NCBI GenBank assembly: GCA_040387375.1
Contig: JAZKDW010000055.1
Span: forward strand, 1 to 30,950
Direction of reading: 5' to 3'
Source: JAZKDW01 sp040387375
GTDB taxonomy: Bacteria > Pseudomonadota > Gammaproteobacteria > Burkholderiales > Burkholderiaceae_D
Length of the DNA: 30,950 nt
Positions 17,182 through 23,979 of the stretch are shown here, one piece after another. Positions within the stretch are counted from its first letter, which is position 1. Each line of letters opens with the position of its first letter. The notes under the pieces were generated by a model, which did no database searches, was not told where the DNA came from, and saw only the letters and a program-made list of their open reading frames with translations. A program made the translations under genes and the position numbers.

Positions 17182-19512
17182 TTACGAATGCGCGACTGCC
17201 GCGATGCTGCGCGCGCGCACGGATTTGCCGCTCAACACACCGCGGATGCGATCGAGCATGGCCAGTTGCTCGGGCGATGGCTGCGCCATTTGCACACGTT
17301 TGTCCGCCATCAGCTTGTCAAGCAGCGTCAGCAGACGCTCGCGGTCGGCCCGATTGTCGAGCAGGGCCGGCAAGGTGCTTATGGCTTGCTCTGGTTCGTA
17401 GCGGGCGATGATTTCCTGCTCGCCACGAATGCGGCGCCACTGGTCGAGCGGCAGATCCGGCAGATAGCCGGCGTAGGTTGCCGCCAGTTCCTTGCGCATG
17501 ACGAGCTGCGATAGCGGCAGCGTTTCGTCCTTGGGCGAGAGCAGGTAGGCCGCGCGTGCAAATGCCTCGGTGTATCCGCCCTCGGCAATCGATGCCAGGG
17601 CGTCCTTGACGAAAGGCAGCTCGCGCGGATCCACCACCGCTCCGGCGGCGCGCCCCTGCGTCTGGTGTTTATCCGCAAGATAAAGCGAAAACATGTTGGC
17701 GTAGATGCCGAAGAACGTGGATTCGGTAGCCGCGTCGCGCATGGCCCGATAGAGCTCGAGCGAGGCGCTGATCAGTGTGGAGCCGGCGTTTTCGGCGTTG
17801 CGTAACGGATGGCTGGCGTCCAGCGGCTGGCGGTGCGCTGTGACCGCTTGCGCCGCGGGTTCGAGCCACGACAACCAGGGATTGAGGTGCGACAGCGACC
17901 AGTTCTGAAATCGCAAGGGATGGAATTCGCGCAACAACCGCGCGCTCATGTCATTCGACATGGACTGCACCAGAGGCTGCACGAACAGCTCATAGGCATG
18001 CTGGTTGAAATCGGATATTTCCATCACAGCCTCGAACGGCTGCTCGTCGGCGCGTTTGAAGCGGTTGAAATAGGCCGCGATTTCTTCCAGCCGGTGTTCG
18101 CGGAACGCGACGTTGTACCGGGGCTTTCCGTCTTCGCCCTTGCCCTCGATATCGGTGATCTCCATGCCATACAGCCCGGGCGGCAGCATTTCGATTTCGT
18201 TCAGCACCGACACGATCTGCGCATGCTCCTTCTTAGCCACCTTGCCGGATACAAAAATGCCGAGATGGCCGATGTCCTGATGCATCAGTCCGACAATCAC
18301 CTGGCCGCGCGCCTTGATTTCTTCGGTGCTGCCGTACAGGTCGGCCACCCAGTTGAATGCCTGTTGCGGCGGCGTGATGTTGTCGCCCATGGAAGCGAAC
18401 ATGATGATCGGCGACTTGATGGTGCGCAGGTCGAATGCCTCGCCGGAGGTCCCCTTGATACCGCCGGACCAGAGCTTGTTGCCGATGAACAGATTGCGCG
18501 TGATCCATTCGATCTCTTCGCGGTTCATGAGGTAGTAGCCACCCCACCAGCGCTCGAATTCGAGGAAGCGCGGCGGTTCGGTGTCGATGTTCTTGTACAG
18601 GTTGTAATACTTGTCCCACAGCGCGTTGGCGGGATTGAGGTTTTCGAAATTCTGCACCAGATGCGCGCCGTCGAATTTGCCGTTTCCAAGATCGGCCGTA
18701 AACGATGACAGCCACGTGCCGCCAAGGATGCCGCCGGAATAGCGCATCGGATTGTCGCCTTCACCTTCGCTCCACGCGCCGCCCCAATAGGACATCGGCG
18801 CGCCGTTGATCACGATTGGCCCGGTATCGTCGGGATCGCTTGATGCCAGCATCATTGCCGCCCAGCCCCCTTGGCAATTGCCGATGATCGCCGGTTTGGG
18901 ACTGTCCGGATGCATGGCACGCACTTTTTTCACGAACACCTGTTCCGCGCTGCACACATCGAGCAATGTCTGGCCGGGTTCCGGCTCCTGGAAGAAGATG
19001 ACGAAATACACCGGATGGCCGGCGCGTAGCGCGACGCCCACCTGCGAATCGTCCTTGAAGCCGCCAATCCCGGGGCCGTGTCCGGCACGCGGGTCGATCA
19101 TGAGATAGGGACGTTTTGCGGGATCGATTGTCACGCCCGGCGGCGGTGTTATCCGCAACAGCGCATAGTTCACCGGCCGGTCGAAACTACGGCCGTCGAG
19201 GATCGTGTCATAGTCGAAATGCAAGGCCGGCTTGAGGCCTTTCCATGAACGTTCGATGAAGTTATTGCCGCGCTGGTGCAACACGTTCCAGAACAGGATG
19301 GAACGTTGAACGGCATCGACCGCATAGACCTGGCTGGACGCGGGATCGGAAGCCGCCATCAATCGAAATAGCTGGTCGGGGGCCTTGCCGTCCGCCACTT
19401 CGGCGACCCTCCGGGAAAAATTCTCCATCGCACTTTTCGTGCGCTTTTGATACATCAGAGCGATCTTGATGCCGATATCGTGGCTACTTGCAAGCTGCTT
19501 TGCTGTGTCCAT
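17182..19512 (-). CDS. DUF3141 protein, PHA-synthase-like alpha/beta hydrolase
   Basis: A 776-residue protein, first gene of the long operon. The middle is an alpha/beta-hydrolase core: GHGPGIGGFKDDSQVG (144-159), a nucleophile elbow GNCQGG with Cys213, MGDNITPP with Asp376, and IGHLGIF with His415. A cysteine nucleophile in G-x-C-x-G together with Asp and His is the catalytic arrangement of polyhydroxyalkanoate synthases (PhaC), so it may polymerise or transfer hydroxyacyl-CoA; known DUF3141 annotations call it a 3-hydroxyalkanoate synthetase. The C-terminal 300 residues are helical and do not match PhaC by eye. ATG 19512 has AAGGG 7 bases upstream. It carries no signal peptide. Activity is inferred, not shown. 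Confidence 0.85.
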   Translation of the reverse strand: MDTAKQLASSHDIGIKIALMYQKRTKSAMENFSRRVAEVADGKAPDQLFRLMAASDPASSQVYAVDAVQRSILFWNVLHQRGNNFIERSWKGLKPALHFDYDTILDGRSFDRPVNYALLRITPPPGVTIDPAKRPYLMIDPRAGHGPGIGGFKDDSQVGVALRAGHPVYFVIFFQEPEPGQTLLDVCSAEQVFVKKVRAMHPDSPKPAIIGNCQGGWAAMMLASSDPDDTGPIVINGAPMSYWGGAWSEGEGDNPMRYSGGILGGTWLSSFTADLGNGKFDGAHLVQNFENLNPANALWDKYYNLYKNIDTEPPRFLEFERWWGGYYLMNREEIEWITRNLFIGNKLWSGGIKGTSGEAFDLRTIKSPIIMFASMGDNITPPQQAFNWVADLYGSTEEIKARGQVIVGLMHQDIGHLGIFVSGKVAKKEHAQIVSVLNEIEMLPPGLYGMEITDIEGKGEDGKPRYNVAFREHRLEEIAAYFNRFKRADEQPFEAVMEISDFNQHAYELFVQPLVQSMSNDMSARLLREFHPLRFQNWSLSHLNPWLSWLEPAAQAVTAHRQPLDASHPLRNAENAGSTLISASLELYRAMRDAATESTFFGIYANMFSLYLADKHQTQGRAAGAVVDPRELPFVKDALASIAEGGYTEAFARAAYLLSPKDETLPLSQLVMRKELAATYAGYLPDLPLDQWRRIRGEQEIIARYEPEQAISTLPALLDNRADRERLLTLLDKLMADKRVQMAQPSPEQLAMLDRIRGVLSGKSVRARSIAAVAHS

Positions 19513-20194
19513 GAAAAACCCTTACTGAATCTGAATGGGAAAACCATTACTCAGGTGGGTAGAGAATTCATGTGCGTTGAATCCATACATCACCTGATCG
19601 GCGTCGGTCACCGAACGGAGAAAACCACACAGGCTGCTCCGATCCAGGACGTGATGTTCAGCGCACCGACGCGATGTTTTGAACTCCTGCAAGACGAGTG
19701 CGGCTGGAATTCGCCAACCGCCTCGAACAGGCTTTCATGTTCGTCAAATCTGGACCATTCTGCAATGAGACCATGGTCCAATTTACAAACCATCTCGCGA
19801 GTGATCTTCCTGTTCTGAAAGCGGGTGCCTGACGCGGCTTCATTCATTTTTGATGTGTTGGCGACCGGGCATTTCAGGAATGGATGAGCCGCGAGAGTCC
19901 GTAGGGAGGAAAAGTGCTGCGCTTTCCACCCTACTTTTTTGAACCATTTCGCAGCCAACGCGCAAGGCTGGAATCTTGCAAAGATGCGGGTACAGGTCAG
20001 GTCGACTGGGGATGGCTTTCTGGTGTTACACTTTGCTAAATACCCATTGCGTACAACGCATTAAAGCTTGATATTCATGCAGACCCTACACCTCTCTCCA
20101 GAAATTTTCGGATAGGCGGCCAGCCAAGCTGGTACTTCCTTGGAAGAGCTCGCACAGAAAATGTCGAAAAACGACCAATAGAAAGTTGTCCGCC
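19513..20194. promoter_or_regulatory. Divergent regulatory gap between the long operon and the oxidoreductase gene
   Basis: About 680 bases without a convincing gene. A minus-strand frame at 19608-19958 has no recognised homology and no good start, so I do not call it. The gap contains regulatory site 3, an 8-bp inverted repeat overlapping it, and a small palindrome TGCGT-ACA-ACGCA at 20048-20060 upstream of the oxidoreductase. No clear -35/-10 pairs were seen. Confidence 0.4.
19751..19786. promoter_or_regulatory. RGAC-N4-GTCY-AATT palindrome, site 3, within an inverted repeat
   Basis: AGAC-CATG-GTCC (19768-19779) is followed by AATTT, as at sites 1 and 2. It is also part of an 8-bp inverted repeat TGGACCAT (19751-19758) / ATGGTCCA (19773-19780). 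It lies about 255 bases upstream of the DUF3141 start and could control the operon. Confidence 0.45.
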
Positions 20195-21595
20195 ATGCGC
20201 ATTCAGATCGAGACTGATTACCTGGTGGTCGGCGCCGGCGCTGCGGGGATGGCATTCACCGACGCCTTGCTTACGCACTCGGATGCCACGATTACGATCG
20301 TTGATCGACGCCACGCTCCGGGCGGACATTGGATCGACGCCTATCCTTTCGTGCGATTACACCAGCCTTCAGCCTTCTACGGCGTTGCTTCATTGCCCTT
20401 GGGCAGCGATGCGATTGACCAGTCCGGCCTGAATGCAGGATTCTACGAACTCGCCGGCGCGGATGAGTTGCGCGCGTATTACGCGCATGTCATGCGACAG
20501 CGCCTCGTCGCCAGCGGGCGTGTGCGTTTTTTCCCCTGTAGCGACTACATTGGCGGCCAGGCAGGGCATCACCGCTTCGTGTCGCGCCTCACCGGCGCCA
20601 CGCACGAGGTTCGCGTACGGCGCAAGCTTGTCGACACGACCTACCTCGAAGGGAGCATCCCTGCCACCAGCGCCGCGCCATTTGAGGTAGCCGAAGGCGT
20701 ACAGTGCATCGCGGCAGGTAAGGTCACACAGATCACACAACAGCCAAAACAGATTACCGTCATCGGCGCCGGAAAGACGGCCATGGATACCTGCGTCTGG
20801 CTGCTCACCAATGGCGTGCCCGCAGCAGCCATTCGCTGGATCAAGCCGCGCGAAGGCTGGTGGCTCAACCGCCGCTATCACCAGCCGCATGATTACCTGC
20901 CTGACTTCTATGCTGGCGTGGGAACGCAAGTGCGGGCCTTTGCCGAAGCGACGTCCATGGACGACCTGTTCGATCGCCTTGAGGCCGACGAAATATTTTT
21001 GCGGGTCGACACTTCGGTCAGGCCGACCATGTTGCATGGGGCCATCGCAAGCGAAACAGAACTGGCGCTGCTACGCCAGATCAAGGACGTCGTGCGCCTG
21101 GGCCGTGTGCGCCGCATTGAGAGCGACTGCATCGTGCTCGATGAGGGTGTCGTGCCAACCCGCCCCGATGCCATTCATGTCCACTGCGCCGCCCAAGGTC
21201 TGGCACGACCCGCGTTGCGTCCGATATTCGAAGCCGATCGCATAACCGTGCAACCCATGTTCTGGGGGTTTGCGAGCTTCCAGTTCGCCTTGCTGGGAGT
21301 CATCGAGTCGATGATTGAAGCGGTCGACGAGAAGAACCGCCTCTGTCCGCCCATTGCTTACTGGGACCGCAACGTCGACTACCTCACCGCCTATCTGGCG
21401 CTCATGACTGCCGAACGTGCCCGAAGCGCGCATCCCGCGCTTGCGGCCTGGGCTCGGGAGACACGGCTGAACCCGTTGAGCAGCCTGGGCGAACATCGCG
21501 ACAACCCGAAGGTGGTCCAGGCACGCGAGTGCATCAAATGCTTCGGCGCCGCAGCGGCAAACAACCTGGTTAAGCTGCTGTCGACCACCGCCTGA
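20195..21595 (+). CDS. FAD/NAD(P)-binding oxidoreductase
   Basis: A 466-residue flavoprotein with two dinucleotide-binding folds: an N-terminal GAGAAG (13-18) followed by the acidic-residue-ending strand TIVDRR, typical of FAD binding, and an internal VIGAGKTAMDT (about 188-199), typical of NAD(P)H binding. WLNRRY and the HWIDAYPFVRLHQPS segment after the FAD motif resemble flavin monooxygenase-like and lysine/ornithine hydroxylase-like proteins, but I cannot name a substrate. ATG 20195 is taken as the start; the frame also begins with a TTG at 20186. It stands alone in the plus orientation, separated from the acyl-CoA operon by a divergent gap and from the RHS locus by a repeat element. Confidence 0.8.
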   Translation: MRIQIETDYLVVGAGAAGMAFTDALLTHSDATITIVDRRHAPGGHWIDAYPFVRLHQPSAFYGVASLPLGSDAIDQSGLNAGFYELAGADELRAYYAHVMRQRLVASGRVRFFPCSDYIGGQAGHHRFVSRLTGATHEVRVRRKLVDTTYLEGSIPATSAAPFEVAEGVQCIAAGKVTQITQQPKQITVIGAGKTAMDTCVWLLTNGVPAAAIRWIKPREGWWLNRRYHQPHDYLPDFYAGVGTQVRAFAEATSMDDLFDRLEADEIFLRVDTSVRPTMLHGAIASETELALLRQIKDVVRLGRVRRIESDCIVLDEGVVPTRPDAIHVHCAAQGLARPALRPIFEADRITVQPMFWGFASFQFALLGVIESMIEAVDEKNRLCPPIAYWDRNVDYLTAYLALMTAERARSAHPALAAWARETRLNPLSSLGEHRDNPKVVQARECIKCFGAAAANNLVKLLSTTA

Positions 21596-21831
21596 GCGCG
21601 AAACTGGGGCGTGCATGACTACAATGTGCTTCGCGGATGTGCCCGTGAACACAGGGAAGCCAAAAACGTCCGCTTTGGGTGTGCGCCGTGATAAGGCGAT
21701 GTTGGTCCAGGAGACCTCAGGGTCAGTCTCGATATACGCCGGTAAAATCCCCGATACCACCCTGCGGCACGCTTCTTATCTTGAGACTGACCCTAATATC
21801 CGAAGGTGTTAAATGTTGGGCTGATGAAGCG
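21596..21831. other. Intergenic stretch with two repeat structures
   Basis: No gene is supported. The stretch contains the 76-base inverted-repeat element at 21719-21794 and the hairpin at 21815-21841. It separates the oxidoreductase from the RHS toxin locus and may mark the left edge of the latter. Confidence 0.5.
21719..21794. repeat. Small inverted-repeat element (MITE/REP-like)
   Basis: Perfect 12-bp inverted repeats AGGGTCAGTCTC (21719-21730) and GAGACTGACCCT (21783-21794) flank 52 bases without coding capacity. The left arm with its CTC flank resembles the repeat edge in bdhA (CTCAGGGTCAGACCC at 46-60), so both may belong to one family. Mobility is inferred; no target-site duplication was evident. 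Confidence 0.5.
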
Positions 21832-21841
21832 TTAGCCCAAC
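21815..21841 (-). terminator. Hairpin at the 3' end of the RHS locus
   Basis: GTTGGGCT and AGCCCAAC form a perfect 8-bp stem with an 11-base loop, overlapping the stop codon of the small membrane-protein gene. On the minus strand ATTTAACA follows instead of a T-run, so it is a weak terminator or a REP-type hairpin. Confidence 0.4.
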
Positions 21842-22125
21842 TTGCTGCGTTTAAATTGGCGTAAACCGATGACAAATAGTATCAGCGAGATTAAGCCTAA
21901 AACGCCACAAGAAATTATTGCGAGATAAGGCTGCCTACAAAGAAAGTGTTTATGCAAGAGACTAAAATGATTATTGCAAAAACCGCCAGCAAGACTGGCC
22001 GAAGAAAATAACCACAGCAAGCTCCATAGAGAGGCACCAAACGCAATGAAGCCAAATAAAAAATAAATCCAGCTATGCTGTTTTTTGTCTTCCCTATAAT
22101 CGCCATTCCCTTTTTGAGTAACCAT
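21832..22125 (-). CDS. Small two-helix membrane protein, candidate immunity protein 2
   Basis: A 97-residue protein with two strongly hydrophobic segments (about 18-45, WIYFLFGFIAFGASLWSLLWLF, and 67-88, YLAIISCGVLGLISLILFVIGL), separated by a Cys/His-containing loop (FCNNHFSLLHKHFLCRQ). The ATG at 22125 overlaps the stop of the second RHS tip as TAATG, exactly as in the first toxin/immunity pair, which supports this start over the ATG at 22137. A membrane-located immunity protein would fit a toxin that attacks the envelope. No known immunity family was recognised, so the role is inferred from position. The gene is more AT-rich than the neighbouring Ig/RHS sequence. Confidence 0.65.
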   Translation of the reverse strand: MVTQKGNGDYREDKKQHSWIYFLFGFIAFGASLWSLLWLFSSASLAGGFCNNHFSLLHKHFLCRQPYLAIISCGVLGLISLILFVIGLRQFKRSKLG

Positions 22126-23495
22126 TAGAACCCCCACAGTGCGGGGTTATCAAACGGTGCCAGACTGGCCGGTATTGTTCTGGCATTGTCAATTACCCCG
22201 CGAACAAATGATTGGCATTGGTTTGTCGGCCCCCATTTACCAAGTGCTCGGCCAAGTTTCAGTTGTGCATTTACTTTGTTCTCATCTACATTATCAACCT
22301 TCTGGCACGATGCTCCTGCCTCCTTACTTCTTCCAGTATGATCGGTAACCTGTACTCTATCCCCCGGAAAATCCCCACTGTCATTGCCTGGCACATTTCC
22401 CCGGGTTCCGCCCATTCCTGCTTCGATTGAATCCGTCTTTATCCATTCATGGTAAATCGGATTTGAAGACATTCCGAAGGCCGGCTGGGAACAGAGAAAG
22501 ACATCAAGTCCAGTCGGGTCCGTGTACCGAATTGGATTTGATAGTGAATAGGCGTACGTGTTCATTCCCCCGGCCAACCCAATCGGATCACTTTCCACAT
22601 ACCGGCCAATGCTGGGATCATACGTCCGATGGTAGTTGTAATGCAATCCACTCTCATGGTCAAAGTACTGCCCCGGGAAACGCAGATTGAATTCCAGCCT
22701 GTTGCCGGTACTGCCCGGCTCTTCCTGCGGCAGATTGTCGCCGAACGGATCGTTGTTTTCCCATTTCCACACAATCTGGTTGTTGCCATCAGTGATCACC
22801 CGTGGCGTATTCAGGTGGTCGCTGTCGATGTAATGCACCTTGGCCACCGCAGGAGTGGCCGTCACCTTAATCGCCGCTGACTCCGATATCGTCACTGCCC
22901 CGAGTTCATCGGTTGCCCTGGCCGTGATCGTGTAATTGCCAGCGGCCACGTTCATCCAGTTGTACACATAGGGCGCTGCACTCACGCTTGCCACCAGCGT
23001 GCTGCCATTGAAGAATTCCACCCTGGCCACACTACCGTCGGCATTGCTGGCCGCTGCATTAAGCAAAATGGTCCCCGGCGCGGTGGCATTGGCGGGTGTG
23101 GCAATCATGCTCACCACAGGCGGCACATTGTCGGCGACGATGATGGTGGCCGGCTCCGATACCGATACCGCGCCCGCATCATCGATCACCTTCGCGGTAA
23201 TCATGTAAGTGCCGGCAGCGACGTTCATCCAGGTGTACGCATAGGGGGAAGTGAATATGCTCGCCAACAGCGTGGCGCCATTGAAGAATTCCACTCTGGC
23301 CACGCTGTCGTCGGCATCGCTGGCCGCCGCATTGAGCATGATCGTTGCCGGCGCTGTTGCATTGGTCGGCGTGGCAATCATGCTCACCTCGGGGCGGATA
23401 TTGTCGGCCACACTGACGATGACTGCCGATGAGGTTGCTTGCGCGCCCACATTGTCGGTGACCCTGACCGTGATGACATGCGTGCCTGCGGTCAC
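22125..23495 (-). CDS. Orphan Ig/RHS-core module with C-terminal toxin tip 2
   Basis: A 5'-truncated relative of the intact Ig/RHS protein at 23979-26288. The open frame starts after an in-frame TAG at 23553-23555; the first usable start is a GTG at 23495, inside an Ig-like domain, with no signal peptide. It holds a partial Ig domain, two further Ig domains (about residues 32-122 and 123-214), the terminal RHS core (215-330, with SDHLNTPRVITD, FPGQYFD and GRYVESDPIGL) and a different tip after PTGL (331-456). The tip has HEWIKTD with His349, TDHTG, and NQCQSFV with Cys427; His before Cys suggests a circularly permuted papain/NlpC-like hydrolase. Probably a silent cassette that becomes expressed after recombination into the intact gene. 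Confidence 0.75.
   Translation of the reverse strand: MTAGTHVITVRVTDNVGAQATSSAVIVSVADNIRPEVSMIATPTNATAPATIMLNAAASDADDSVARVEFFNGATLLASIFTSPYAYTWMNVAAGTYMITAKVIDDAGAVSVSEPATIIVADNVPPVVSMIATPANATAPGTILLNAAASNADGSVARVEFFNGSTLVASVSAAPYVYNWMNVAAGNYTITARATDELGAVTISESAAIKVTATPAVAKVHYIDSDHLNTPRVITDGNNQIVWKWENNDPFGDNLPQEEPGSTGNRLEFNLRFPGQYFDHESGLHYNYHRTYDPSIGRYVESDPIGLAGGMNTYAYSLSNPIRYTDPTGLDVFLCSQPAFGMSSNPIYHEWIKTDSIEAGMGGTRGNVPGNDSGDFPGDRVQVTDHTGRSKEAGASCQKVDNVDENKVNAQLKLGRALGKWGPTNQCQSFVRGVIDNARTIPASLAPFDNPALWGF
22128..22505 (-). other. Toxin tip 2 coding segment (His/Cys hydrolase candidate)
   Basis: The 126-residue variable region after the last RHS-core motif. Candidate catalytic residues are His in HEWIKTD and Cys in NQCQSFV; GMGG, DHTG and VDNVDEN are other notable motifs. 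I believe similar tips occur in other RHS proteins, but the fold assignment is inference. Base composition shifts to lower GC compared with the adjacent core. Confidence 0.5.
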
Positions 23496-23601
23496 ATTGA
23501 TCCAGTTGTAGCGGTAAGGCGGCTCGGCGAGAGTCGCCAGCAGCGTACTACCCTAATCCTGGTTCACATCCGTCACGCGACAAGTAGTCTGCCATCGGAA
23601 G
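23496..23601 (-). other. Junction between immunity gene 1 and the orphan module
   Basis: Similarity to the intact gene begins abruptly at 23552, at a codon for Gly in the GSTLLATL motif; the 50 bases between that point and the end of immunity gene 1 are unrelated and contain a stop codon in the orphan frame. This is the scar expected from displacement of an older toxin tip. Confidence 0.55.
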
Positions 23602-23979
23602 TTATGACCAAAAGAATTTATCCCCAAATAATTTCTTTAGCTGGTCCTTATCCCAGAACTCTTCGAAAAAATTTGCATGCACAATGATCCCCTCAGGGGG
23701 AACTTCTCCCGCCGGACATTTCATATCCAATATCAACATAATTTGCCAGCCCAAGTATTGGTCGGTCAGTAATTTCATTAACCCTTCCACCAACTCGCGC
23801 GTCACCATACTTATATTGAAAATGTAGATCTTATGTACACCGCCGCCAAGGTTGTCATCCAGTAGCCAAAAATCTCCTTCACCAAAAGGATCATTTCTTC
23901 CATACCCTTCAAGGAAGCTTAAAATTTCGTTATATAAACTACGCCATTCAGAAAATTGGCTTTCTATTTCGGAACTCAT
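23602..23979 (-). CDS. Candidate immunity protein 1
   Basis: A 125-residue acidic soluble protein with many aromatic residues (SEWRSLYNEILSFLEGYG; GDFWLLDDNLGG; FFEEFWDKDQLKKLF). Its size, acidity and position immediately after a toxin tip are typical of SUKH- or Imm-type immunity proteins, but I could not assign a family. Its ATG at 23979 overlaps the toxin stop as TAATG, so the two are translationally coupled. It should bind and neutralise the AHH-like nuclease tip in the cytoplasm; the acidic character fits a partner for a basic nuclease. The gene is AT-rich relative to the flanking core sequences, in keeping with horizontal exchange of tip plus immunity cassettes. Confidence 0.7.
   Translation of the reverse strand: MSSEIESQFSEWRSLYNEILSFLEGYGRNDPFGEGDFWLLDDNLGGGVHKIYIFNISMVTRELVEGLMKLLTDQYLGWQIMLILDMKCPAGEVPPEGIIVHANFFEEFWDKDQLKKLFGDKFFWS

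Noticed and set aside
19608..19958. A 116-residue minus-strand open frame upstream of the DUF3141 gene
   Set aside because: No recognisable motif, no ribosome-binding site, and it covers the palindromic regulatory site; treated as intergenic.
21815..21841. Possible integron attC site at the end of the RHS locus
   Set aside because: GTTGGGC and GCCCAAC match the core-site consensus letters but occur in inside-out order with an 11-base loop; there is no second pair of arms, so a simple hairpin is more likely.
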